Of a stretch of DNA of 64,000 nt, positions 36,793 through 48,682 are shown piece by piece. The DNA lies in contig CM070581.1 of NCBI GenBank assembly GCA_036346355.1, forward strand, positions 5,270,001-5,334,000. The letters are read 5' to 3'. Within the stretch, counting starts at the first letter, position 1. Every line of letters begins with the position of its first letter. Both the position numbers and the translations under genes were made by a program. The notes beneath the pieces were generated by a model. That model saw only the letters and a list, made by a program, of their open reading frames with translations. It was not told the origin of the DNA and made no database searches. The DNA is from Rhipidocladum racemiflorum (Eukaryota > Streptophyta > Magnoliopsida > Poales > Poaceae).

Positions 36793-38512
36793 TAACAATA
36801 GAAGGAAGACGAAACTATGCCAAGTGTGAACATTCATTTTCAGTGAGAAATGTTGATTTCAAATGTCATATGCCATGCACATTAAGATGTGGACTTGTCA
36901 AATCCATTTGTGAATGGTATTGAAATGAAATATTATTTGTTGACATATTATTGCTAAAAGCCTACTTTACAACTTGTGATTGTCTAAAATATAGCAAAGG
37001 TTATGCCAAAATTTTCCCATATTTTTCCATAGTTATTCTATTATTGCAAAATGTGTACTTTACAAATTGACATTGTCTTAAAATGTAGGAAATGTCATGC
37101 CAAAATTGTGTCCAATTTTGGCATATTTTTTTATGTATTTCTAACATTTTCCTGATTTTTTGGGCCTTTACCGGGTTTTTACATTTTTTAGTTTTTTTCA
37201 ATTATTTTTCTAATTTCCCACAATTTTTTCCCACTTTTCCTTTACTCTGCCGATTTTTGAATAAAACCAGTTGAAATCGTTCGATAATCGACAAAACCGA
37301 TCGATTTTTGATCATTTTTGCTACTATTTTGATCGTCGATTTCAAACCAAATTGACTTTGCAATTCCTTCAATTTCTACCAATTTTCGAGCGGTTTTCGA
37401 CGAAAATCGGTGCCAAGCTCGTTTCGATTTTTGGGTGCAAATTGATTTTGTAAATCTTGGTAGAGATTATTGGGGCCACATATGTTATGACCCATCGCAC
37501 ACGGTGAAGGTTGTGGCCACCGTCCTCCTAGCCACATCACAGCCTACCTGTCGCATTACCTAGGTGCTGACAAGTGGCGAGTTGTCACCTTCTCTCAACC
37601 GTGCGGCTTCCCCGTCGCCCCCTTCTTTCTCCTTTTGTCACTCCCATCCATTTTCTCAAAACTAAAAAAAAAGAAACTTCAAATCAAAAACTTATGGATC
37701 AAAAATTTTCAAATGGAAAAACTACCAAATCAAAAAAATTCAAATAAAATTTTTGCTAATTGAAAACTTTCAAATCGAAAAACTTTTTTTTCTCGAAAAC
37801 TTTCAGATTAGAAAATTTCAAATAAAAAACTTTCGGATTGGAAACTTTCACATCGAAAATTTTCTAATAAAAAAATTCAACTCGATTCGATAGATTTGAA
37901 CTCAATTTTATTCGATAGATTTCAACTCGATTTTTGGTGGTGTTTCAACAAATTTTGAGAAAAAAGAACTCACTTCACGAGGAAGGGAAAAATCTGGCTC
38001 GAATCTCATGGCAGCATATGGATCCTAGTGCTCGGATGATCGAATGCATAGTTCTTAATGCACGTGGAACTCTTGGCAGCACACTGCTCGAGTGGTGTGC
38101 TGTGGCATGGAGAACTTAAAGTGCTGCTCCAATGACAAAAATAGGAGAAGATGGCGATGGTGGTGGTGTCTCCTTTTCTCCATGACTGGAGAGCATGGTG
38201 GCGGAGCTGGCTTCTCTTCACGAAGGGACGCCTTCATGACACCAGGCTGTCTCGAGAGCACGAGCATGGGCTCCTCCTTCGCTCACTGCTGCTGCTTTTG
38301 CTTCTATCGATTTGGGGAAGCTTCACGAATGAAAAGCGGTCCGGGCCATGGCAAGATAGTGAACGCAAAAGGTCCCCCACCACATTGCTCTACCACCCAA
38401 CTTCCATGCCCATGATGCTCTGCACCTAGCTATCCGAGTAGAGGGAGTGTGGCAGCAAGCCTGGCGTAGTGGGTTCACCAGCTGCTGCCACGATTGGTTG
38501 GCCTGCCACAGC
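36793..38512. other. AT-rich spacer with degenerate short repeats
   Basis: From 36950 to 37130 two diverged copies of a stretch containing TATGCCAAAATT occur. From 37670 to 37930 there is a degenerate array of AAAATTTTCAAATxGAAAAAC-type units. From 38090 to 38420 is GC-richer sequence with no recognised protein. No gene is supported. Confidence 0.45.
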
Positions 38513-38517
38513 CACAA

Positions 38518-39800
38518 TGTAGGGTCAAGGATAATCGACTAGAGGGGGTGAATAGGAGGTTTTTGAATTCTTTTGGCTAAATCACAATTTTTGAGCAAGA
38601 ATATTTAAATTTTGTTTTAGCATAATTCAAGGCCTAAATAATCTAATTCTCACTAAGTGCACTCACAACCTAAATCTAGTTAAGTTTTGCAAGCCTAGGG
38701 TGACCCACAAGCAATATAATCTATAGGAATGTAAATGCACAAAGTAAAAGAGCCAGAGGATAAATCACATGATTAGCATAAGAGAATTTTAATGTGGTCT
38801 CGGAGACTTACTGATCTCACCTAATTCACATTGAGGGAGCTTGAACGAATCAAGCTAGCTCCATGCATGTATGAGCCTTCCTCAATTCATTTGTGCTAGA
38901 CCTTTTTCGCTCCGAGTAAGTGAGCTCCAACCTTCACACCAATACGGGGCCTATCCACATCCTTCTTGAAGAGATCATTGGTTCTCACACCTCCAAACCG
39001 TCTATGAGACATCAACCTTCAAGAGTACAGGCTTGGAACCTTCACTTGACCCAATTAGGTGCCAAGAAGCTCAATGAATATAACTTGCTCTCAGTTTTCC
39101 TCAAGAAGATAGGAGATGCAACTCTACTTAATGCTTGACTCGCTAAAGCTCAAGAGTATCCAATAGGACTGCCAAGAGAGGGCAAATACCAGCACAAGCC
39201 ATCCTTATATAGCTCACAAACCAACACTAGTTGTTATTCACTCCAAACTGCTCACAAGCACTGTATGGACATGTCCATGCACGAGCAAGTGTTTCGGCTG
39301 GACATGTGCATCTACCTTTCAAATGGCTAATATATTTAATGCGAGAATATGACCATTGGAAGCTAGCTCAGGCTTGGTTAGACATGTCCACACTCAAACA
39401 CATACTACAGCTAGCTATGTCCAGTACCTTCTCTGTTGGAGAAACCAACCAACCACTCTACTGAACATCCTCATGGACATGTTCAACAAGTCATCTGCCC
39501 ACAAAAGAATTCAATAACGACAGAGAGGACAAAGGCATAAAAGGATATACACGAGACTAAATTAAACAAGACTTACCACATGCATATTGAGGATGTCTAA
39601 TTGAGTATAACCAAGATCAAGATCTAAATACCTTTTTCGTAGACTCCAACTAAACATAATCTAAATGAACATTAGAGCTAAAATAATTATGCATTTGAGC
39701 TTTCTTAACACCATATAGAAACAATCTATTGATTCCGAAACCCCTCTTTATAGTATGGCCAAACTAGGAAATAAAATACTAAGCGATCCAGCCATCTCCA
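38518..39800. mobile_element. Solo LTR, 1283 bp (probably Ty1/copia)
   Basis: TGTAGGGTCAAGG at the left and CCATCTCCA at the right, with an exact 5-bp duplication CACAA on both sides (38513-38517 and 39801-39805). The phrase GACTAGAGGGGGTGAATAGG near the start is frequent in Ty1/copia LTRs of grasses. No internal region or second LTR is present, so LTR-LTR recombination probably removed the rest. Confidence 0.8.
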
Positions 39801-39805
39801 CACAA

Positions 39806-42117
39806 CAAGACCGCTAATAATAAAAAATTAATCCTTAATCCTCCATTTTATCTTTCATGGTGCTTTTCATTTTTCAGGGATTCTTTTTTATGATATCCAT
39901 ACACTTTCTCTTTTTCGAGTCTTATTTCCTATGCATGCTCAATATACTTATTAGTCCCGATAAATTGATTGTCATTATGCATGCTCAATATACTTATTAG
40001 TCTCGGTAAATTGATTGTCATTAATCATCTAAACTCAAATTTAGGGGCCTATGTGCTATACCCAACCTCTTGCTGTGGTACACGGATACGACATATGACA
40101 CGTCGGGGAGGAAGCTTTTTTTATAATTATATTCGTATGGAGGGCAACAGGGCCAATTATGCCAAGGCTTTCATGTTTATCGTTGAGGGGGGGGGGGGGC
40201 GTAAGATGAAACTCAGCTAGGTTATACATTTGTTATCTTCACTCAATATCTCTACTTTGTTTATATATTTTAGTGTGATGCATGTACCTCCTCTCGTCGA
40301 TTGTCATTTAGCAGGGCTATATCTTCAAGACTATAACTGATTGGATCATATATGGTTTCTCTATGAAGGGCATTAGTTTCCACTTCTTGATGTTCCATAC
40401 TTCCATGTGGCTTACAATTTTTTTGTCTACTACAATAAAATATTGATTTTGATGTACCTCATTTTCTGTACGATAGCCAGCAGAGCAGACACATGGATCC
40501 TCCTTGTTGTCATATTTTTTATATGAAATGCATACTACTTTTACAACTTCTATCATATGTAAATATTGTTTTTCTTCATTTTATATAAAATATAAATTTT
40601 CTAGTAAAAATAAATATAATGAATAAAATTGATAGTTTATCCTATTTTGAATTGTTTTTGTGTTTGTATCTCTTCTTACATGAGTTTTCCTTTTTCTTGT
40701 ATTTATTAGTTCATGTAGCTGTGATTGTGGTGAATTTGTAAAAAAATCATAGAGATGTGGACGATTGTATTCACGCCACAGTTTTTATATTAATGTATAG
40801 AAGCTTTACATTTTTTATTATGTGTATTTTTTATTTTTTTTTATAAAATTCTTTGTTTTTTTTAATCCATAGTAATACATAGCTGAAAATGTGTGGATGT
40901 GTGTATGGTAAAAAAAATATCTCGGTAACATTTCTAATTGTTGGAAAATGCAAAAAATAAAAGGGGGATTTGATTATTTGCCAAAAAATGATGTGCATTT
41001 TATGATTTACCACGCCGTGTCTCATTGACATGTGGCCCCTGGGCCCAAATATCAGTAGGATATGGCGTGGCAAATCATCAAATACATATCAATTTGATGG
41101 TAAATAATCAATTATTTCAAAAGAAAAAGGACAGTGCAAAATTCTACCAAAAATCTCTGTGCTTTTAGTCGAGAACAACATGTATGAAGGCCTAGGTGTT
41201 GATGCATATGCACGTTCAGTAGTGCACTTTAGTTGTCACTTGTTTTAACTGTTTCACTTAAGGCATGTGAAATAGTGTGATATCAAATATCTATATGCTT
41301 TATGGGATAAATTTTTTATTAATATGGAGGAAGGAAAAAGAAGAGATAATATAGCTATCTTTTTATGAAGAGACGACCATATAAACACATAAAACTAGAG
41401 GTACATGTGGACACGGGCCATCCGCTACCCCACAAAGCCCACCCCACAAAATACACTAAGTGGCAGCCCATATGCCTATTAGAAAATTACGTGGCAGCTT
41501 GTGGACGTCCGCGTAGCCCACTACTTGCCCGCATAGTTCACTAAAAAACCTAGAGGCCGAAGTTGTTCAAGGCATGATAAAGAAGTCTTGCGTTGGAGGA
41601 AGTTGTTTCTAATCTCAGGATGTAGCGGTACATAATAGTAAGTATTTGTGTAACCGCTCATCAAAATGGACGCCAGGTATGACAAACAAATGCATAACAT
41701 TGCAAAAACAAGTATGATCAGTAGGGAGCAAGATGAGGCTAAACTGTTGCGGACGAAGCGGAGACCCGCGAAGCGCGCCAAACCGTATAGTGCCGCGAGG
41801 CCCACAAATGGTTGCTCGCAAGACGTCTTGTGGCTTGCGGGCTGACTGCGGACAAGCCCACTTACATTCCGACATAAAACATTATTGTATAAGTTATTGT
41901 CTATACTAAATATTTTTTCATACCATAATTACAAGATTATAGGATCTCATACAGACAACATTAAGATATCGTCTATTGTAAAAGTTATCTTTAGTTTTAT
42001 TTTTAGATGACATGGATAAGTATATAGACAACAATCGTCTCTACTATTGTAAATGTTCTTATTAGTAGCGACCCACCAGTTGTCAAAGATAAATTAAGGG
42101 CTGTTAATTCTTACCAC
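39806..42117. other. AT-rich spacer, no gene
   Basis: Contains a 46-bp tandem duplication (39930-40021), a G10 run near 40190 and an imperfect palindrome at about 40965-41110 with arms GATTATTTGCCA and TGGTAAATAATC that may be an old MITE. No coding region is supported. Confidence 0.45.
39930..40021. repeat. 46-bp tandem duplication
   Basis: Two copies of a unit starting TATGCATGCTCAATATAC, differing at two positions. Confidence 0.85.
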
Positions 42118-42125
42118 AACCAGGT

Positions 42126-42424
42126 GGAATTTTTTTTAAATAATACTTTCTTTTTAAAATGTATTGCGGTATTAATACGCGGAAAACAAAAAATACAAAA
42201 AGAACACCTATTCGCCAAACGGTACGGCGAAATAGCTTTTTTCCCCTAAACTCTGACGGCCGATTGTTAACTGCGTAATTAGGCATTTGTCGCCACTCTG
42301 TTTGGCGAAAATAGATATTTCGCCGTATTGTTTGGCGAATAGGTACTATTTTTGTAATTTTATTTTCTGCGTATTAATACCGCAATTCATTTTTTAAAAA
42401 AAGTATTATTTAAAAAAAAATTCC
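42126..42424. mobile_element. Long-arm palindromic MITE, 299 bp
   Basis: Arms of about 115-120 bp, starting GGAATTTTTTTTAAATAATA and ending with its inverse, flank a short centre. Both arms hold TTCGCCAAAC/GTTTGGCGAA motifs. The flanks AACCAGGT (42118-42125) and AACCAGAT (42425-42432) match at 7 of 8 positions, consistent with an aged target duplication. Superfamily is uncertain. A transcript would fold into a long hairpin. Confidence 0.7.
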
Positions 42425-42824
42425 AACCAGATGGGTCCTTTTTAAATAGAAGGGGGGTGAAACAAAATACAATCATCCCACAAACAATTACCACAATAGT
42501 GCTTAGATTGGAATCGAGCGGCTCAAAATTCGGATACCCATAGAGAAAGAAAATTCCTCAAATATTGACTCGGCACCCCCTTTTAAGTAACTAGACTCAC
42601 TCCTTCTTTAGGGGAACAAACAAAGATCAGAAAAAGACCAACGAACCGAACCCTCTGAACTGCGATCAGAAAAAGTCACTTCCGCGGTCGCCCTCACTGA
42701 ACCAACTTGGATCTGAACTGCGATCAGCAACACAGTACCGCAACAGTCTACTTCCCGTCTGCACATCCATCAGCAAAGAACGTCCACTGCACATGCAGCG
42801 ATTGCGGCAAGACGAAGACGTTTA

Positions 42825-43034
42825 GGCCCCGTTTGGCCATTTGGAATCGAGCCGTTTCTACTAGATTCTGGAAGAAACCTAATTAAACGGGCTAAAGCTC
42901 GAAACGATTCTCTTTTGATCGTTTCTTCTTTTTTCATACCGTGGTTGTATCGGTATCAACCCAGTTCCACATGATTCACAAAATCCAACCTGAAACGTTT
43001 CTGTCAAGAATCTGGAACCGTACCAAACAAGGCC
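42825..43034. mobile_element. Tourist-like MITE, 210 bp
   Basis: GGCCCCGTTTGG at the left and CCAAACAAGGCC at the right, flanked by TTA on both sides (42822-42824 and 43035-43037), the 3-bp duplication of PIF/Harbinger elements. No coding capacity. Confidence 0.7.
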
Positions 43035-43696
43035 TTAGCTTCACGGGAGGAGACGCCAAATAACCACCTACTTCCTTCCGTCGCAAATGCACGTCTTCAA
43101 AATACAGCTTTGATCACTAATCTCTATCGTAGTATACTTGTAAAACACGGTACAATTATAATATCATGGAGGTACTTTTCGAGACAAATCTATGCACGTG
43201 ATTTTTCATGTATCCAATTTACACGTTTAAAAAGATATCTGTGGTCAAAGTTTCGAAAATTCGACTGCACCCGTATCCAAAACCACGTGTATCAGACTTC
43301 CGCGAGATTGCTTTGGAGTTAAGCCGGAATTGATGGAGCTAGCACAAAAACGCAACAAGGCTACTCCAAGCTACTCCTAATTAATCGTCCAATCGGCTTT
43401 ACTTCTCTTTTGGCTTCTTCCTACGAAAGAGACGTCCAAACGAAGAAGCGAGATTCGGAGGCCCAATCAGCTCACAATTAACAAACAGCTGCAGGAAGAA
43501 TCAGATCGTACCATGCAGAAAATGTTTCCTAATGGAGCAGGAGGACAGAATGGGAGGCAATCAACATTGCAAGGAGGAAATTTGTGTGCTTTGTGACGGG
43601 ACTTGGCGTTTGTTTTCAATCGCCGTGACCAAGACCGATCAACCACCGGATCCAATTTTAACGGCTTTTGATTTTAATTATCCGTGCAAAAGCTTA

Positions 43697-43892
43697 GGGC
43701 ATGTTTGTTCTCTAAAAGCTGGTTCTAGATTATGATTATAGAAAAACTGATTCTCTAAAAGTTGGAATCCAAAAACACATATGAAGTGGGCTGTTTGTTT
43801 TTAACTCGGTTTTTCGGGCTAGAATCCAGAATCAAAAGCAAAAAACAAATTTCGCGTCAAATCCAGAATCAAAAACAAAAACAAACATACCC
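43697..43892. mobile_element. Probable MITE, 196 bp
   Basis: Inverted ends GGGCATGTTTGTT and AACAAACATACCC. The left flank is TTA; the right flank (TTTTA) is imperfect. Interior motifs such as AGAATCAAAAGC repeat. Superfamily tentative (PIF/Harbinger-like). Confidence 0.5.
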
Positions 43893-45800
43893 TTTTAATA
43901 CTGCTGAAAATAATGGTGACAATACAGATGAGGCTCGGAAGATGGAATCCAGTACGATTAAAGTTGCTTCCATGGTGGCTATGTGTGTAGGTGAGATATC
44001 GAGTGGTAGTACTTTTGGACAAGAAAAATAAAGTTGGAGCGTGTGCTTCAAATAGCCTAGATTGTGATTCTCTCGTCTCCAGCTTTCTCTGCCAATGAAG
44101 GAAGCACTGGCTAAAGAATACAATGCCAAGAATCCACCTCTAACATGCGCCGATTTGAAACACTAAAGAGATTCTCGAGGAATCTGAACATCTGTGCTCT
44201 TCTCAATGGACGTGTACGAAATTACTTTGAGGATGGTGTTTCCTACTGGGCCCTCCTGAGCCGCTCCCCCAGAGCGACTCGGGAGGCAACTCCACATCCG
44301 GCGAGAGGCCCCCAACCACCAAGCTCCTCTCCTCGTCGCCGGCGGCGGCGGGCCCTTCCTTTGCACCGTCGCCTTCAATCCTCTTCCTCTTTCCTCCCCT
44401 CTTCATCTTTCCTCCCCTCTTCAGCACTATGCGGTGCCGACCGAGAAAGAGGTTGTCGTCCACGTCGTCGAGGTCGGGTGGACTCCACGAGCGGCGGAGC
44501 TGGCGCGGCTCGTGATGAAGACCTACGAGACCTTCGTGCGTGCCAGCAAGTTTGAAGTATACCGAGCGGTTGCAGATCTAGGTGTTGAAATCACAGATCT
44601 AGGGCCCCTCAAGATCTCCTTTGAGCCCGCATGGCGTGGCGGTGAGAAAGGATGGGAGCAAGTCGACGGCGTTGTGGAGAAGATGAGGGTGAAGGTCGGC
44701 TGGTCGGCGCCGAGGTAATTGATGTGGAAGCTGAGCTCCTCGGGCAGGTCCTCCTTGTTGCGCCAGATGCACCACTCTTCACCCACGACAGCCGGAAGTC
44801 CCACTCCAACTCTAGGTAACGGAGCACTTCTCACCCCCGCCATCATCGCCCCACGGCGTGCCCAGATGGTCGAAGCGCAAGGGCTGTGACGGGGGAACAC
44901 AACTGCGAGCTACGTCATGAAGTGGACTGGTGCGGCTTGGAGCATCGATGCGGTTGTGAACCGATGTGAAGGGGTCGGCAGTTCTTCCCCCTGGTTCCGC
45001 CCGATGGGGGTACAGGGTGGAGGATATTCCGGTCAACCAGCATGCCGGCCTCGAGAGTGGCGTAAGGACGTTCATGGTGTGCGCGAGTGGCCATCCCGGT
45101 GGGCATCAATGTGACAATTGCTGAGGAGGTTGCGATGATTGGATCGATGAGCTCAAGGCGTGTGGTCATCCTAGCTCCGGACAACAGGAGGAAGTGAAAC
45201 AGGTATGCGTCCGGTCAGGACCAGTTCGAGGGGGCGTCGTGGGGGCGGCGAAAAAGTCTGTCGAGAGCCGCGGGATGTTGGAACCTACCAGGATCAAGGA
45301 GGTGCACTTGGCCTGGGGAAGGCAAGGTAGCTCGGGGAGGGTCACAGTGATCACAGCGGTGCACAAGGTCGCGCAGGGCCTCCGAATCGGGTCGAGTTAG
45401 GTCATTTCAGCTTGATGGTAGTGTGTTTTGTTGCAGGAGTTGAGCGCCGGTGACTGACCGGCGTCAAACCCCTAAGTAGCGGGTTGGGTGGTGGTGTTGG
45501 TGGCAGTGATGTGTCCGTAATGTGGGCGACACAGCACTGTGCAGACGTTTGAGCTAGTTGGCCTAGCTACTTAATTTAGTGTAATTTCCTCTTCGAAGGC
45601 TTTCTTTCTCTCTTAATGGATTGGCAGAGCTCCTGCCCTTAACTTCAAAAAATTACTTCGAGAATCTTACGTTCCAAACAGGACCCAGTATTTTTTTTTA
45701 TTAGTTTCAGTGGTTTATTCCTGTTACCTACTTGTAATGTGCAGCATAGCATACAAGAGTTCAACGGTGGGTATTCTCAACAACTTTTACTTAAGATCAA
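43893..45800. other. GC-rich region, possible captured or retroelement fragment
   Basis: From about 44230 to 45430 the sequence is GC-rich and has frames on both strands, for example 44434-44718 (+), beginning MPTEKEVVVHVVEVGW. I recognise none of them. Near 45600-45650 a stretch TGGCAGAGCTCCTGCCC followed by TTCAAAAAAT resembles the 3' tail of a plant LINE, so the block could be a LINE-linked or captured fragment. Evidence is weak. Confidence 0.3.
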
Positions 45801-46079
45801 CTAGTAAGGTGTCCGTGCGTTGCAATGGTATCTACATTTTGAACGGTTGTCCTGCTATTACGATAACATGAAACAAGAAAAAAAATATGTTGTGCAAATA
45901 ATTCCTTACTGGTCTACATTCTACAATTAAAGAGGTTAATTAAAGAATGGCAGAATCAATGTCTTTGTCTTCCATCCATGCCTAAAGTGGTTAATTAAAG
46001 AGGTGGATAATTAAAGAATGGCAGAACTGGTAATTTTGATGAAATGACTTGGGAAGAAACTCTCACTTTATAGTAGAGA
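45801..46079 (-). mobile_element. Short non-autonomous Helitron (H3)
   Basis: On the minus strand it starts TCTCTACTATAAAGTGAGAG after an A and ends CCTTACTAG before a T. Near the end lies TTGCAACGCACGG, the usual grass Helitron 3' motif. Its interior differs from the other three copies, but its first 30 bases are those of the element at 2279-2503. Confidence 0.75.
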
Positions 46080-46320
46080 TCAGAGAAAAAAAGACCTTAG
46101 ACATCGAGCAGGAAGCACTGAACATGCATATGGATTAACACGATAAATCTCGCAAAAACTCCCGTGTTCCAAACTGAGCCTCAAAACATACGGCACTGAA
46201 AGGCAAACAAGCAAGAGGAGTAGAAGAGCGAGAAGGAAGTTAGGCAGGAAGCAAAGGTCAGTGGCTGTCCCCGAGAGAGAACCATCAGCCAATTCAGCCG
46301 TGGACCACTGCTCCCAGACG

Positions 46321-46446
46321 TGCTCTTGCCCATACACACACACTTCACCAGCGAAAGGACAGACAAACGTTGCAGCACATGATCGTTTTGTTGCTCTTGC
46401 CCATACACTTCACCAACGAAAGGACAGACAAACGTTGCAGCACAGC
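46321..46446. repeat. 71-bp tandem duplication
   Basis: A unit containing TGCTCTTGCCCATACAC and CGAAAGGACAGACAAACGTT occurs at 46321 and 46392, differing mainly by an expanded ACAC run in the first copy. Confidence 0.8.
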
Positions 46447-46815
46447 ATCGACTGGGGTCACCCGGCCGCTCTGCAACATCGTGTGTATTCGTAGAAAAGT
46501 CGGTAGTGACGTCCCGATTGCAGCACGGCATCATACTTGAACGGGACAGGAGCTCCAGGGTGGTGGCCGGGTGCACTGCGACAAGCCAATGAAACAGTTG
46601 CAACTGGTTGTAGAGGACTGAGACGCAGCTCGGTTAACAGGGGCGGACCAGCATTAAGCTTCAGCTAGTGAATCTAGATTAAGCTTCGGTTAGTGAATTT
46701 GGATTTTAGAGGTAGAAGAAGACTTAACATTTGGCACTCTCTAAATTTTAATCCTAGACCCGTCGCCGTCAGCTAGTATGTGTTGCGGTCGTGCATGCTG
46801 TCCATCGATTAAAAA

Positions 46816-47072
46816 TGTCTACTATTCTAAAGCAAAGACTTGGCCAAGCGGCCATTCATTCTTCCCACGCCATTAATTGCCGCTTAATTGCCTCGCTTAA
46901 TCGCTTCTACGCAGTTAAAACGGTTGCGTTGCTTTAATTAGTCAGCTTTCGTAAGAAACGAAACGTTAAAGATAGATGTTTGATCTTATGAAATAATTTT
47001 TTTTTATTTTTTAATCTTTATTTTTCGTTATCAATTTTGTTTTTCGTAGCAAGGCACGGGCATGTAACTAGT
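46816..47072 (+). mobile_element. Short non-autonomous Helitron (H4)
   Basis: TCTACTATTCTAAAGC at the start and GTAACTAG before a T at the end. The body matches the element at 15079. The first two bases are TG rather than TC if the longer start is used, so the 5' end may be mutated. Confidence 0.7.
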
Positions 47073-48682
47073 AGGTACACATATATGTTCGTTAAGTGGG
47101 ACAGCATGTTCTCACGCTTCAAAGATGGTGGATCATCCCATCGATTTCTTAGCGTATAGGAAACACCTTCCGACGTCCAGCGAGAGCGTGGCCATCCATC
47201 AAAGGGTGGTTAATCGTCCAGCACAAAATTTTCATTGAAGAAAGAAGAAAACAAGAGCGCGACAGTTCCTTGAATACTTCCAAGGACACATGCTAGCTAG
47301 CAACATTTTCCAACCTAAGATAACGATTCAATACGATGTCACATTTGCATGCACCACGAGACGAGTACAGCCGAAGGTACCTTATGGGAACCGAAGACAG
47401 CATACCAGGGTTGAGCGTCGCTGTCCACTGGAGGAGCGTCAATGGTGGCTTGGAAGGTAGCTCTCCGGCTGGCCGGACCGGCTCGAGATCCACTGCCAAG
47501 CTGGTTTGTCTTGCTTCCAAGCTCCAGCGTTTCAATGCATGAGCTGTCCAGCTCACCTGCAGGTGAAAACCCCAGATCTGAATCTAACTGAACCCTCGGA
47601 TGATCATGTTGTGGGGTGGGGGGGTCTACCTGCTCTGCACAGAATGGTTAGGCTGTCTGCACAAGTTTCAGATGCAGAGGCACAAAAACACACACTGTTT
47701 ATGCATCTTCTTGAGCATACAGTAAGCAGAGATGCTAAAATTACGACCTTATTGAACCACCTGAACAAATTTTCTACTTGCAATAAATGGGCTGGGATAA
47801 CTGGAGACTGCTTACAGAATACAAAAAAAATTCCGAATTATTTCCAGTGCAATACAAGCATGATTTTATATTAGCATCTAGTCTACGCTAAGGATGGGTG
47901 CCTCAATAGCAGAAATTTCCTACAGCTGCATAATTTACAAGTTGACAACTTATTCATAGGAGCTCAAAAGTGGCCCATGCACTGCTTCAACCGCCAATAT
48001 TTTGAAGTCTGACATGGAATCATCTTTGGAGTCAAGTTACCTGCATGGCAATTGAACTAAGTTACTGGATAAGGCAACATAATCAGTCACAAAGATATCT
48101 GAATCTAGTATATATTTGAAGTCCAACTGTTTGATCAAACAGCCCTAGGGTTGACAAAAGTGTCACCACAGGCTGCTTATAAAAATTGTACCTTCATTGA
48201 GGTAACTCAAAACAGTCAGATGAGTAATGCATTCAGCAAACAACATACGGGAAATTATTTATTCTTTCTTAAAAAATGCCATGCATTTCTTTTGTGAAGG
48301 AAGCAGGCTGTCCAACAGCCTCAAGCTTGTGTACCCAAGTGGGAAACCAAACAGCCTCAAGCTCATGATGCAATCAAGCCCTTGTCTACAGATGTGTATA
48401 ATCCATGCCAAGAGTTGGGCCCTCCAAATGGATGATCAACAGCCTGCATTTCTGTTGGCAGGCAAGGAAATTTTGAATTTCTCAACATTGAAAAAAAAAC
48501 TTCGGTGGTGAACTAATCAATGACCCAGATTGTAGCAGCGACATTCTATTTTCCATTACAAAATGGATAGAGCCAGATAGCTCCAGTACTTATCTAGACA
48601 AAATTAACAGTAGATCAACTTGGTGTTTCATCTTACACATAAAAGTGAGAAAATGCTGAATCATGATGCTGTGGTACCTTCA
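47073..48682. other. Spacer downstream of the GATA-FAR1 gene
   Basis: Probably holds the 3' untranslated region of the minus-strand gene near 48000-48680. Frames at 47336-47874 and 48227-48511 lack any recognisable domain. Nothing else is supported. Confidence 0.45.

Noticed and set aside
37670..37930. CRISPR-like or regular repeat array
   Set aside because: Units are degenerate, irregular and AT-rich without constant spacers; a plant nuclear context also makes CRISPR implausible.
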